64,000 nucleotides of DNA from Candidatus Rifleibacterium amylolyticum (GCA_009917695.1 JAACJG010000006.1:248001-312000); one strand, 5' to 3'. Counted from the first letter of the stretch, positions 17,870 through 26,412 are shown. The notes: a model not told the origin generated them from the letters alone. Numbers and translations are program-made.

Positions 17870-18085
17870 TCATAAACTCAGTAATTCGTTGAAATATTCG
17901 AACGGCCGAAATGTCTGTAGAGCAAGACATTCGGCCAGATTTCCAGAATTGAAGTCAGAAACTGGCCTGACAAATGATATAAAATGGCCGCCCCGATCAC
18001 TGGTCGGAAAATGCGACCGGCCGGCTGGCGATTCGCCATACCGCTGCCCCGAAGCCAGATTGCTGAGCACAAAAGCTTTCTGCAT
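17870..18085 (-). CDS. Small protein with a flagellin-type leader (unknown)
   Basis: 71 aa starting MQKAFVLSNLASGQRYGE and ending FEYFNELLSL. I chose this ATG over the longer open frame (to 18187) because AAGGAGG sits 7 bases upstream, in the loop of a hairpin whose 16 bases are identical to those at the flagellin 1 start. It is the first gene of the flaG-fliD-maf-fliS operon, 15 bases before flaG. It has no signal peptide or transmembrane segment; the middle is Gly/Ser/Arg/His-rich. I do not recognise a family. It could be a regulated small flagellar protein or a leader peptide whose translation sets expression of the operon. Confidence 0.62.
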   Translation of the reverse strand: MQKAFVLSNLASGQRYGESPAGRSHFPTSDRGGHFISFVRPVSDFNSGNLAECLALQTFRPFEYFNELLSL

Positions 18086-18087
18086 CA

Positions 18088-18103
18088 GATTCCTCCTTGA
18101 ATC
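18088..18103 (-). promoter_or_regulatory. Shine-Dalgarno hairpin, candidate CsrA site (71-codon gene)
   Basis: Minus-strand GATTC-AAGGAG-GAATC: a 5-bp stem with the ribosome binding site as the loop. The loop contains A-N-GGA, the CsrA recognition core. The 16 bases are identical to those at 20563-20578. Confidence 0.65.
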
Positions 18104-18110
18104 CATAAAG

Positions 18111-18130
18111 CATTTGCATCCTTGCAAATG
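18111..18130 (-). promoter_or_regulatory. Upstream GGA hairpin, candidate second CsrA site
   Basis: An 8-bp perfect stem (CATTTGCA / TGCAAATG) with loop AGGA on the minus strand, 7 bases upstream of the ribosome-site hairpin. The core CAAGGATG fits the known high-affinity CsrA consensus (ACARGGAUG) well. Confidence 0.6.
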
Positions 18131-18177
18131 TAAATCCCTAAACCAAAAACACACAGTTTCCCCATATCCTATTATAT

Positions 18178-18204
18178 TTATCGACATAATTTACCTGACG
18201 ATTA
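18178..18204 (-). promoter_or_regulatory. Sigma-28-type promoter of the flaG-fliD-fliS operon
   Basis: On the minus strand TAAT (18204-18201), 15 bases, GTCGATAA (18185-18178). This is one base off at each box from the flagellar sigma-28 consensus (TAAA, GCCGATAA). It lies in the gap after flagellin 1, about 93 bases before the 71-codon gene. Confidence 0.68.
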
Positions 18205-18294
18205 CCGGGCTATTCCAGAAATTATGGCTAAATATCACAATCAAAAGCCGATTTCATTTGATAATGACAATATTTAGCCTATTTTCTTTAAATA

Positions 18295-20559
18295 TCACCT
18301 CAAAAGACTCAGCACTCCGGCGGCATTAGTATTCGCCTGAGCGAGCATTGCATTGGCCGACTGACTGACAACCTGATTACGGGTAAATTCTATCATTTCC
18401 AATGCAATGTCTGCATCTCTTATTCGTGATTCTGATGCCGAACTGTTGACATGCATATTGCGCAGATTGGTTATCGCATGTTCGAGACGGTTTTGAAAGG
18501 CACCCAGCTTTGAGCGTTCGGCTGAGACAAGATCAATTGCCTTGTTAAGTTTTCCTATAGCCAGTTCAGCCCCTTCGACTGTCGTCATATCAAGATTATC
18601 AATGCCAAGAGCCTTAGCTGACATTTCAGAAAAAGAAACCTTCATCACTTCCATCTGATTCGCACCAATATGGTACTGATTTTCGTTCTGCTGCACATGC
18701 ATGGTAAAGTTGCTGTCGCCAACCCCGCTTTTCGTTCCGGCACTCATGCCGAAGTACCGCAGCATGGTTTCGGCAGCGGTTGCCGTTGCATTCAACGCTG
18801 TTACCGTAACGGCTTTGATTGACACCATACTGGAGTAGGCCGTGCCGGCAGCTACGTTATCGCGCCCGATACGCGTTGAAGTGAACATTATCGAACCTTC
18901 GACCTGATCTACCCGTACATTTACACCGGCATCAGCAAAGTCCTGGTTAGCCTTATTCCTGAATTCTTCAAAACTGATCATATCGGCAGTAGTTACCACA
19001 CCTGGATCAGCTGAAATCGACTGACAAAGGTTAACCAGGATTGAATTCTGACCGTCGCCTACTTCGAGAACAGCAGCAGTGCTGACTTCTATACCAGGCT
19101 GATACTGACTGAAACCCCAGGCCATCTTGTCAGTGTCTTTTACACTTTCGACAAATCCACTGTACAAACCATCCTGAAAACCCAGAACCGAAGATGGTCC
19201 GGCATAAGAAATTTTGATACTGTTACCAAAGGCATAAGAAACCGATACCGGCCGCTGATATGCCAGCCTGATTTCGCCATTTACCACCTGCGCAGACAGT
19301 CCTGGCAGAGAACCGGCGGCCGTCGACCTGATCTGCTCGTTTAAACTGCGCGCAATACCCTCGAGAGTGCTGTAACCACTGGCTACTGCCAGCCCGATCA
19401 ACTGCCCCCCCGCTTCTACCATAAAGCTCTCAGCCGCTGAAAAGTAGAGACCCTGAACAAGTCCGCGACTACCGGCAATCTGGGCTGCCTGCGAATCGAA
19501 CTGTACATCGATGCCGCTGAGCAGACCTGAGGCTCGATCACAGTCAATCTGCGTAACTCTCGTCTGCTTGTCCTTGTCGGTAAGCTGCACTTCGACGAGA
19601 TTGTCTTTGGCCGCGCGCGCTGTCGATATGCCAAGCGCAGTCATCAGACTTTCGTCGCCCGCCATACTCACGCAGCCCTTTTCCCCTATGTAACCTGAAG
19701 TGATCTCCAGATAACCGCCAAGCCCGGTAAGCATTGTCTGTGAAGTTACCACGACGTTCACCACCGAATTATCGATCCCAAGGCCGTCCTTTTTGCTGAG
19801 CATGGCACTCTGCAACCGCGATGCGAATTCATCGAGGCTGGTATAGGCATCGATCACCACTTCGGCCGAGCGCGCATTGCCGTGCAAAGTTATTGTCTGT
19901 GGCTCTTCGAGCACAAAGACACCATTGGCGTCGTAGAATTGCGCAATGCTTTGCAGCATGGTATCGCCCTGCGCCAGATGGTTGCTGTCGCGCAGAGAAA
20001 AGAGATGCGTAGTCTGCAGCTGCGCCGAGCCCGCCTGCAAAAGCGCCAGACTGACCTGGTAATCGCCGCCCTCCGGCACATTACCAGTTACCAGACCGCG
20101 CGCATAGGCAGAGCTTGTGCTTACAGCCGCGTTTTGACTGCCATCGAGCAGCTTTTTGGTATTGAATTCTGTGTTGAAAGCAATACGGTTGATGTCGTCA
20201 CGCAGCTGTACGACCTCCTTCTGAATTTCAAGGCGGTCACGGCTGGTGAGCGTATCATTCGAAGCCTGAATGGCAAGCTCACGCATGCGGTGCAGGATAC
20301 TGTGAGTCTCGTTGAGAGCACCTTCGGCCGACTGAATCATCGAGATTCCGTCCTGGGCGTTCATGGTAGCACGGGCGAGGCCGCGCACCTGGCGCCGCAG
20401 TTTTTCACTTATCGTCAACCCCGCTGCGTCATCGGCAGCACGATTGATCCTCAAGCCAGAACTCAGTTTTTCAACTGATTTTTCGAGTCTGTTCGAAACT
20501 CCCAGCATCTGATGGTAAGAAGTTACCGCCGGGATATTATGATTTACTCTTAATGACAT
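18295..20559 (-). CDS. Flagellin 1
   Basis: 754 aa from the ATG at 20559 (MSLRVNHNIPAV), which has AAGGAGG in the loop of a small hairpin; an upstream in-frame ATG at 20613 is not supported. The N-terminal D0/D1 ([20 protein letters not shown]) and C-terminal D1/D0 ([20 protein letters not shown], ending GVLSLLR) are clearly flagellin. The middle ~480 residues form a large variable insert, so the protein is much longer than typical flagellins. It is a structural subunit of the filament, exported through the flagellar secretion system and probably glycosylated by Maf. It is paralogous to flagellin 2 directly upstream, with which it shares leader architecture. Confidence 0.94.
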   Translation of the reverse strand: MSLRVNHNIPAVTSYHQMLGVSNRLEKSVEKLSSGLRINRAADDAAGLTISEKLRRQVRGLARATMNAQDGISMIQSAEGALNETHSILHRMRELAIQASNDTLTSRDRLEIQKEVVQLRDDINRIAFNTEFNTKKLLDGSQNAAVSTSSAYARGLVTGNVPEGGDYQVSLALLQAGSAQLQTTHLFSLRDSNHLAQGDTMLQSIAQFYDANGVFVLEEPQTITLHGNARSAEVVIDAYTSLDEFASRLQSAMLSKKDGLGIDNSVVNVVVTSQTMLTGLGGYLEITSGYIGEKGCVSMAGDESLMTALGISTARAAKDNLVEVQLTDKDKQTRVTQIDCDRASGLLSGIDVQFDSQAAQIAGSRGLVQGLYFSAAESFMVEAGGQLIGLAVASGYSTLEGIARSLNEQIRSTAAGSLPGLSAQVVNGEIRLAYQRPVSVSYAFGNSIKISYAGPSSVLGFQDGLYSGFVESVKDTDKMAWGFSQYQPGIEVSTAAVLEVGDGQNSILVNLCQSISADPGVVTTADMISFEEFRNKANQDFADAGVNVRVDQVEGSIMFTSTRIGRDNVAAGTAYSSMVSIKAVTVTALNATATAAETMLRYFGMSAGTKSGVGDSNFTMHVQQNENQYHIGANQMEVMKVSFSEMSAKALGIDNLDMTTVEGAELAIGKLNKAIDLVSAERSKLGAFQNRLEHAITNLRNMHVNSSASESRIRDADIALEMIEFTRNQVVSQSANAMLAQANTNAAGVLSLLR

Positions 20560-20562
20560 GCT

Positions 20563-20578
20563 GATTCCTCCTTGAATC
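20563..20578 (-). promoter_or_regulatory. Shine-Dalgarno hairpin, candidate CsrA site (flagellin 1)
   Basis: GATTC-AAGGAG-GAATC on the minus strand, 3 bases before the ATG. The loop holds the ribosome site and an A-N-GGA core. Identical to the element before the 71-codon gene. Confidence 0.65.
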
Positions 20579-20586
20579 ATGGTAAT

Positions 20587-20604
20587 TCGCGCGTCCCTGC
20601 GCGA
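20587..20604 (-). promoter_or_regulatory. Upstream GGA hairpin, candidate second CsrA site (flagellin 1)
   Basis: Minus strand TCGCGC-AGGGAC-GCGCGA: a 6-bp GC-rich stem with AGGGA (A-N-GGA) in the loop, 8 bases upstream of the ribosome-site hairpin. Confidence 0.55.
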
Positions 20605-20703
20605 CTGGCTCACAGTTAGCCTGCGATTAAGTTGTCAGAAAACGAATCAGCAATCACCTCCATAATTTTCAGGCAGAAATTGATAATTTTTCTGCCGCAA
20701 TAA

Positions 20704-20730
20704 TTAACGGCATCTTTTGTTTTATTTTTA
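20704..20730 (-). promoter_or_regulatory. Sigma-28-type promoter of flagellin 1
   Basis: TAAA (20730-20727), 15 bases, GCCGTTAA (20711-20704) on the minus strand. The -35 is perfect and the -10 differs from consensus at one base. It begins 10 bases after the terminator of flagellin 2. Confidence 0.7.
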
Positions 20731-20740
20731 GCTAATGCGC

Positions 20741-20770
20741 AAAAAACCGCCGGAACATCTGGCGGTTTTT
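20741..20770 (-). terminator. Rho-independent terminator of flagellin 2
   Basis: Stem AAAAACCGCC / GGCGGTTTTT with a 9-base loop, ending in T residues on the minus strand. It is the third of three consecutive hairpins after the flagellin 2 stop. Confidence 0.85.
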
Positions 20771-20776
20771 CGCAAC

Positions 20777-20833
20777 GGCTGATTAAAATCAGCCGGAGGT
20801 TTCATGGCTGCCGGCCCCAGGCCGGTCAGCCAT
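20777..20833 (-). repeat. Two inverted repeats in the flagellin 2 3' region
   Basis: 20804-20833 is an almost perfect inverted repeat with arms ATGGCTG-CCGGCC and GGCCGG-(T)-CAGCCAT around a 3-base loop. 20777-20794 is a perfect GGCTGATT / AATCAGCC repeat. Neither has a T tract, so they probably protect the mRNA 3' end rather than terminate. Confidence 0.7.
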
Positions 20834-20845
20834 AAAACAGTCAGT

Positions 20846-23074
20846 TTATCTGAGCAGCTGCAAGACTCCCTGCGGAACCATATTGGCCTGAGCCAGCATG
20901 GCAGTGCCCGACTGAGAAATGATCTGGTTTCTGGTGAATTCAATCATTTCCATGGCGATATCAGCATCTCTGATTCTGGATTCAGAAGATACCAGGTTGC
21001 TGTGCGTGTTGCGCAGATTGTTGATGGCGAACTCGAGTCGGTTCTGGAAAGCACCCATCTTGGAGCGTTCGGCCGACACTTTGTCGATAGCCTTGTTGAT
21101 CTTTGCCACAGCGCTCTGAGCATTCTTGACGGTGCTGAGATCAATATTGGCAACGCCGAGTGCCTTAGACGACATATTACTGAAAGCCACATTCATACTC
21201 TGGCCCTGATCGGCGCCAATCTGGAACTGCGGCGACGAATCGACAACGAACATCTTGAAGTTCGAATCGCCCGACCCCTTTGCCGTTCCTTCGCTTACAC
21301 CCAGCTTGTTCAGGAAAACATCGTCACTCACATTCGTGCCCACCAGGGCAAGAGTTACCATGCTGCTCAATGCAGCAATATTATTCTGGTTAAGTTTGCC
21401 GACTAGAGTAGAAGTGAATGCAAGTGCTGAACCAACCTGATCCAGCCTCACATTTACCGTGTTAGTATCTATTTCAGCATGAACAAGCCGCTGGAACTCG
21501 ACGAATGAAGTCATATCGGCTGCCGTAACCGTAGTTACAATAGTCATTACAACTGTTGCCACAGTTACGCCATCACCAACCTGGAACGCCATCGTAGCAG
21601 CGGCGGCGGCGGTAGCAACATACATGCTCATGCCCCATTCGACATAGCTGGTGTCTTTGCGGGCATCGACGAAACCACTGTAAGTGCCCTCAACCAGACC
21701 GATACGAGCAGCATGTGCCGCGACACCACTTATATTGATCGTGCTGGCAATAGTTATCGAAGCGGTTGCAGGCTTATCATAGCTGATTCTAATTTCACCC
21801 TCGACAACTGAGGCTTCAAGACCTACGACATTGGCGGTAGCAATTTCATCGTTGATCTGGCGGGCAAGTGCTTCCATACTCCACAGCCCGATACCGATTT
21901 CGACTGTAACCGTCAGGCTTCCTGCGCTGATGATGAACTGCGAAGCGGCAGCGGTAATTCGCAAACCCTGTTCGAGACCTTGGGTTCCCGCTATCTGAGC
22001 CGCCTGCGATGTGAATTCCAAGTCTACGCCGTTGAGCAGAGATGATGCGGTCGCTCCTTCGACGTTCACGGTGCGAACATTTCCGAAGCCATCACGAAGC
22101 TCTACAGCCACACGATTTTCTACCGCTTCCCGGCTGATATTCAGCCCCATGGAATCGAGAACCTTCTGGTCGGCAGAAAACGACACGCTGCCTGCTTCAC
22201 CGATGCTGCCAGAGATGACCTGTAGATAGCCGCCCAGGCCGGCAACCTGGCTCTGAACAGTATTAACTGTAGCAACCCGCGAATTCTGTATATCGAGTCC
22301 ACTTTTGCTGACCATGGCGTTCTGAAGAGCCGCCGCCAGGTTGTCAAGCGTCATCTGACCATCAATGTTAACACTGGCAGTTTTACCGTTTCCGGTAAGT
22401 GTTACTGCCTGCGGCGTTGAAAGAACGAATACGCCATTAGCATCGTAGAACTGGGCAATACTCTGAAGCTGCGTACCGCCATCCGCCAGTCCGGTCGCAT
22501 CTTTGAGCGAAAAGATCTGCGAACGCTGCATTTCAGCAATACCACCGCGCAGCAGTTCGAGTGACACATCATAGCTGCCACCTGCGCCGCTGGCACTGCC
22601 ATTAACCAGACCCGACACCGAATTTGAACTGGCGCTGATCAAAGCACTCTGACTGCCATCGAGCAGCTTTTTCGTATTGAACTCGGTGTTTTTCGCGATG
22701 CGGTCGAGATCGAGCCTGAGCTGATTCACCTCTTTCTGAATCTCGAGACGGTCATTGCTGGTAAGAGTATCGTTAGATGCCTGAATCGCCAGTTCACGCA
22801 TTCTCTGCAATATGCTGTGCGACTCACCCAGCGCTCCTTCAGCGGTTTGCACCATCGAAATGCCATCCTGAGCGTTGAGCACAGCTCGACTCAGGCCACG
22901 AATCTGACGGCGCATTTTTTCGCTGATTGCAAGGCCGGCGGCATCATCAGCAGCGCTGTTGATACGCAGACCCGAACTAAGCTTCTGAATCGACTTTTCC
23001 AGTCGCGCAGAAGTCTGACTTATAGCACCATAGGTGCTGATTGAAAGCACATTCTGATTGATTTTGAGACTCAT
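20846..23074 (-). CDS. Flagellin 2
   Basis: 742 aa from the ATG at 23074 ([14 protein letters not shown]), chosen because ATGGAGG lies directly before it. The N-terminal [20 protein letters not shown] and C-terminal [20 protein letters not shown] (ending GVLQLLR) are the conserved flagellin D0/D1 coiled coils. A long middle insert contains alanine-rich stretches. Similarity to flagellin 1 is high at both ends and moderate in the insert, so the two arose by duplication. It has its own sigma-28-type promoter (23272-23299), a leader of about 190 bases with several GGA motifs, and three hairpins after its stop. It forms the filament with flagellins 1 and 3. Confidence 0.94.
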   Translation of the reverse strand: MSLKINQNVLSISTYGAISQTSARLEKSIQKLSSGLRINSAADDAAGLAISEKMRRQIRGLSRAVLNAQDGISMVQTAEGALGESHSILQRMRELAIQASNDTLTSNDRLEIQKEVNQLRLDLDRIAKNTEFNTKKLLDGSQSALISASSNSVSGLVNGSASGAGGSYDVSLELLRGGIAEMQRSQIFSLKDATGLADGGTQLQSIAQFYDANGVFVLSTPQAVTLTGNGKTASVNIDGQMTLDNLAAALQNAMVSKSGLDIQNSRVATVNTVQSQVAGLGGYLQVISGSIGEAGSVSFSADQKVLDSMGLNISREAVENRVAVELRDGFGNVRTVNVEGATASSLLNGVDLEFTSQAAQIAGTQGLEQGLRITAAASQFIISAGSLTVTVEIGIGLWSMEALARQINDEIATANVVGLEASVVEGEIRISYDKPATASITIASTINISGVAAHAARIGLVEGTYSGFVDARKDTSYVEWGMSMYVATAAAAATMAFQVGDGVTVATVVMTIVTTVTAADMTSFVEFQRLVHAEIDTNTVNVRLDQVGSALAFTSTLVGKLNQNNIAALSSMVTLALVGTNVSDDVFLNKLGVSEGTAKGSGDSNFKMFVVDSSPQFQIGADQGQSMNVAFSNMSSKALGVANIDLSTVKNAQSAVAKINKAIDKVSAERSKMGAFQNRLEFAINNLRNTHSNLVSSESRIRDADIAMEMIEFTRNQIISQSGTAMLAQANMVPQGVLQLLR

Positions 23075-23077
23075 AAT

Positions 23078-23093
23078 GATTCCTCCATGAATC
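23078..23093 (-). promoter_or_regulatory. Shine-Dalgarno hairpin, candidate CsrA site (flagellin 2)
   Basis: Minus strand GATTC-ATGGAG-GAATC, 3 bases before the ATG. Same stem as in flagellin 1 and the 71-codon gene, with one loop base changed that keeps the A-N-GGA core. Confidence 0.65.
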
Positions 23094-23105
23094 AAAGTTT
23101 AAATT

Positions 23106-23118
23106 GTGCATCCTGCAC
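23106..23118 (-). promoter_or_regulatory. Upstream GGA hairpin (flagellin 2)
   Basis: Minus strand GTGC-AGGAT-GCAC, which can pair up to GTGCA/TGCAC with GGA as the loop, 12 bases upstream of the ribosome-site hairpin. The sequence CAGGATG resembles the CsrA consensus, but the loop is tight. Confidence 0.5.
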
Positions 23119-23271
23119 TTAGGAAACCGTTAACTAAATGGTCAGGCATGTCCCCCTTCCGTGTCTTGTGCTGAACTCCTTAAATTTCAGGCCCTATCTT
23201 TCGTTCTTAAAAATCTTTAGCCTCCTTTCTCTTTATTTTCGACAAGGCACACTTTTGCCTATCTATTAGGA

Positions 23272-23299
23272 TTATCGACAATATGCCACACATTCTTTC
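23272..23299 (-). promoter_or_regulatory. Sigma-28-type promoter of flagellin 2
   Basis: GTCGATAA (23279-23272) on the minus strand, the same -10 as at 18178-18185, with GAAA at 23299-23296 after a 16-base spacer. The -35 is one base from TAAA. Confidence 0.6.
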
Positions 23300-23402
23300 G
23301 CGCGATTCTGGAAAGTTAAGTCAATTTTTTCTCATTATTCTTCGTTTTTCTACAGTTTTTAGATCAAAATGCCTGATTTATACTTTTTACGTTTTTTTTG
23401 AA

Positions 23403-23446
23403 ACAAAAAAAATCACAGAAAACATATATTCTGCTTCCTGTGATTT
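23403..23446 (-). terminator. Rho-independent terminator after the CoA-disulfide reductase fusion
   Basis: Minus strand AAATCACAG / CTGTGATTT stem with an 19-base loop, followed by eight T residues. It lies 23 bases after the stop of the gene at 23469 and insulates the flagellin 2 promoter. Confidence 0.85.
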
Positions 23447-23468
23447 CTTGCTTTAGATCGTGATCAGA

Positions 23469-25916
23469 TCAGATAAATAAGCCGGCGTTGCTCTTTGACA
23501 GTTCATCGATATACATGGCGACACCACCAAGCTCGACTCCATCGATCAATTCGCTTTCCTTGATGCCCATGACATCCATACTCATCGAGCAGGCTACCAT
23601 TTTGACACCATTCTCGATGGCCTGCTGCAGAAGCTCTTTAAGGGTCGCAACATTTTTGCTGGCCATTACATGATGCATCATGACAGTGCCCATGCCACCC
23701 ATGTTCATTTTTGAGAGCTTCAGGCCATCAACGCCTTTCGGCAGCATCATTCCGAACATTTTTTCCATCATATCTTTCTTCACCGGCTTATCAGGTTCAC
23801 GTCTTAACAGACTGAGACCCCAAAAGGTGAAGAACAGGGTTACCTTGTAACCGGCCGCCACCGCGCCATTCGCGATAATCAAAGCCGCCATGGCCTTGTC
23901 GAAATCGTTGCTGAAGATAACGTTCGACATCTGCTTCTGGCAGGTCGTAATGGCCGTACAGCTCTGTTGCCCAAGCTTGCGCACAACCGCCCGGTATTTG
24001 CCGCCGGCGACCTTTTCGACACTGACCGACTGGTGACCGGTCGAGCGGCACCAGGCCGGCACATCGGCAGCAAAGCCCGGATCGGTTGAAAGAACCTCAA
24101 CAGCCTGCCCCTTGTCTATCGTATCGATTGCCTTGCGCAGTTGCGAGATTGGTCCTGGGCACTGCAATCCGGAAACATCGAGAGTTCTCACAATATTAAC
24201 GTCGCCAGCAACAGCAGCATCATTGGCAATTTCTGATTCGCTGCCGGCGTCGTCGCTCATGCTCGACTTATCATATACCGCAGTCTGATTGAACATGCAG
24301 TAGGTCTTATACCCACCATCTAGATTGCTGGCGCGGAAGCCACGCTGTTTGAGTATGCGGTAAGCCAGATAACCGCGCAAACCAGCCTGACAATAGACCA
24401 TGTACTCCCTGTCGGGCGACAATTCGCTTATTTTCTGGCGCAGCTCATGCAATGGAATATGTACTGCGCCAGGTATCATGCCCGCCTGGACTTCCTCGAG
24501 TGTCCTGACATCCAGCAATTTCTGATCTGGCTTGAGCGTTGATACTTCGTTAGCATGGAAATGCTCACCGTGACCACGCAACAGGTTGGCGGCTACGAAA
24601 CCGGCATAATTAACCGGATCTTTGGCTGAGCCATAAGGCGGCGCGTAACAGAGTTCCATTTCTTCGAGATCATATACAGTCATGCCGGCACGAATAGCTA
24701 CCGCCATAACGTCAATGCGCTTTTCGACACCGTCAAGCCCAACTGCCTGAGCACCGAGAACGCGGCCGGTATCAGGATCATAAATCATCTTCAGACTGAT
24801 AGATGTAGCTCCAGGGTAATAAGAAGCATGGTTGGCCGGGTGAACATAGACCTTATCGTATCGGATCGCGTTTTTAACGGCCTGTTTTTCGCTCAATCCG
24901 GTCATCGCGAAGGTCAGGTCAAACACCTTGCAGACAGCCGAACCTTGAGTGTCGCGATATTCGCGCTTGAGGCCGAAAATGTTGTCAACCGCGATACGCC
25001 CCTGACGGTTGGCAGGGCCGGCCAGCGGAATCAACGCCGGTTTGCCGGTCATCAGATCTTTGACTTCGACTGCATCGCCGACAGCATATACAGATTCGTC
25101 ACTTGTCTGCATGAACGAATTAACTTTGATGCCGCCGGTTACACCGACTTCAATACCGGCATCCTTTGCCAGGCCATTTTCAGGGCGGACACCAATAGCC
25201 ATGATCACAGCATCGGTATCTATCTTATCACCAGAACTCAGGATAACCCTTATTTTGTCGTCATTGGCAGTAAAGCTGGTAACGGATTGCCCAAGTCTCA
25301 GATTAACTGAGTTCATCTTGATCTCAGTATGCAGCATAGTTGCCATTTCAGGATCGGCCGGGCCCATGACCTGGTTCGCCAGTTCAACCAGAGTTACTTC
25401 GAGACCAAGATGGCGCAGTGATTCGGTCATTTCGAGACCGATATAACCGCCACCTACGACAACCGCCGAAGCCTTGCCTTTAACTGCAGACTTAATGCGA
25501 TCCATGTCTTCGAGATTACGCAAAGAAAAGATACCCGGCAGATCGATACCTGATATCGGAGGTTTAATAGCCGCCGCTCCCGGGCTCAAGATCAGGTAAT
25601 CGTATGTCTCGACGTAATCCTGGCCGGTTTTGAGATCTTTCACCAACACCTGTTTCTTGTCGCGTTCGATTTTGACTACTTCATTCCGAACACGCACATC
25701 TATGGCGAATTTCTCATACATGACTTCTGGAGTAGTTACCAGCAAGCTTTCGCGCTCAGGAATAACCCCGCCGATGTGATACGGCAGACCGCAGTTGGCG
25801 AAAGATATATGTTCACCCCGTTCAAAAAGAATGATTTCAGCTTTTTCATCGAGTCGGCGCGCCCGCGCTGCCGCGCTGGCGCCACCGGCCACACCACCTA
25901 TTATGAGTATTTTCAT
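23469..25916 (-). CDS. CoA-disulfide reductase-rhodanese-TusA-DsrE four-domain fusion
   Basis: 815 aa. Domain order: FAD/NAD(P)-dependent CoA-disulfide reductase-type oxidoreductase (about 1-445; FAD motif GGVAGGASAAARAR, redox Cys42 in NCGLPYH); rhodanese (about 460-545, active Cys509 in YCQAGLRG); TusA-like sulfur carrier (about 575-645, Cys586 in LQCPGP); and a DsrE/F-like domain (about 650-815, CSMSMDVMGI). Such fusions are thought to handle persulfide or polysulfide sulfur and pass it between carriers, or to reduce it with NAD(P)H. The gene lies 12 bases after thioredoxin, under a sigma-54 promoter. It interrupts the flagellar cluster. The function is inferred from domains. Confidence 0.88.
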   Translation of the reverse strand: MKILIIGGVAGGASAAARARRLDEKAEIILFERGEHISFANCGLPYHIGGVIPERESLLVTTPEVMYEKFAIDVRVRNEVVKIERDKKQVLVKDLKTGQDYVETYDYLILSPGAAAIKPPISGIDLPGIFSLRNLEDMDRIKSAVKGKASAVVVGGGYIGLEMTESLRHLGLEVTLVELANQVMGPADPEMATMLHTEIKMNSVNLRLGQSVTSFTANDDKIRVILSSGDKIDTDAVIMAIGVRPENGLAKDAGIEVGVTGGIKVNSFMQTSDESVYAVGDAVEVKDLMTGKPALIPLAGPANRQGRIAVDNIFGLKREYRDTQGSAVCKVFDLTFAMTGLSEKQAVKNAIRYDKVYVHPANHASYYPGATSISLKMIYDPDTGRVLGAQAVGLDGVEKRIDVMAVAIRAGMTVYDLEEMELCYAPPYGSAKDPVNYAGFVAANLLRGHGEHFHANEVSTLKPDQKLLDVRTLEEVQAGMIPGAVHIPLHELRQKISELSPDREYMVYCQAGLRGYLAYRILKQRGFRASNLDGGYKTYCMFNQTAVYDKSSMSDDAGSESEIANDAAVAGDVNIVRTLDVSGLQCPGPISQLRKAIDTIDKGQAVEVLSTDPGFAADVPAWCRSTGHQSVSVEKVAGGKYRAVVRKLGQQSCTAITTCQKQMSNVIFSNDFDKAMAALIIANGAVAAGYKVTLFFTFWGLSLLRREPDKPVKKDMMEKMFGMMLPKGVDGLKLSKMNMGGMGTVMMHHVMASKNVATLKELLQQAIENGVKMVACSMSMDVMGIKESELIDGVELGGVAMYIDELSKSNAGLFI

Positions 25917-25928
25917 GGTTTTTCTCCG

Positions 25929-26240
25929 TTACGATACGGCTGCGACAAGAGTTTCCTCGCGCTGCACACCCTGAAACACCTTCACCGGCTGACCTTCTTT
26001 AAAGACGATCAACGTCGGGATGCTGAAAATACTGAATTTGGCTGCAATATCGCCGGCTTCTTCAACGTTGAGTTTACCGACCTTTACGGTCTCGCCAACT
26101 TTCTTGGCAACATTGTCGAGAATCGGCAACTGCATCTGGCAAGGACCACACCAGGGCGCCCAGAAATCGACAAGCGCCGTGCCTTTTTCGACGAATCCGG
26201 AAAAGTTTTTTGAATCAAGTTTTTCTACAGTTGTACTCAT
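25929..26240 (-). CDS. trxA: Thioredoxin
   Basis: 103 aa, standard thioredoxin length and fold, with the active site WCGPC (Cys31, Cys34) and the cis-proline region FSIFSIPTLIVF. It reduces disulfides of cytoplasmic proteins. No thioredoxin reductase is adjacent. Instead the gene is followed 12 bases on by the four-domain sulfurtransferase/CoA-disulfide reductase gene, so this thioredoxin may be dedicated to reducing persulfides or disulfides on that protein. AAGGAGAT precedes the ATG. Confidence 0.93.
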   Translation of the reverse strand: MSTTVEKLDSKNFSGFVEKGTALVDFWAPWCGPCQMQLPILDNVAKKVGETVKVGKLNVEEAGDIAAKFSIFSIPTLIVFKEGQPVKVFQGVQREETLVAAVS

Positions 26241-26276
26241 GTTTTTATCTCCTTGTGAAATAGTTAACTACCATAG

Positions 26277-26292
26277 AGCAAGCTGCGTGCCA
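26277..26292 (-). promoter_or_regulatory. Sigma-54 promoter of the thioredoxin operon
   Basis: Minus strand TGGCACGCAGCTTGCT, a full match to the -24/-12 consensus TGGCAYR-N4-TTGCW. It lies 36 bases before the thioredoxin start. Such a promoter needs RpoN and an activating AAA+ enhancer-binding protein, neither of which is in the window. Confidence 0.8.
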
Positions 26293-26412
26293 AAACATAA
26301 AACCCTCTAACAATCAGCATTTCAGCCAAAGCACGACCACAAGTTGCGCGCAACTTTTCGTCTCAGCAAAACTATTCGCAACAAAATGAGACCCGGAAAA
26401 TAACAGCAGAAA

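Noticed and set aside
18086-18187. Longer start for the 71-codon gene
   Set aside because: The extra 34 codons run through both leader hairpins and almost into the -10 box, and no ribosome site precedes the upstream ATG.
20560-20613. Longer start for flagellin 1
   Set aside because: The added residues are not flagellin-like, and MSLRVNHN after AAGGAGG is the expected N-terminus.
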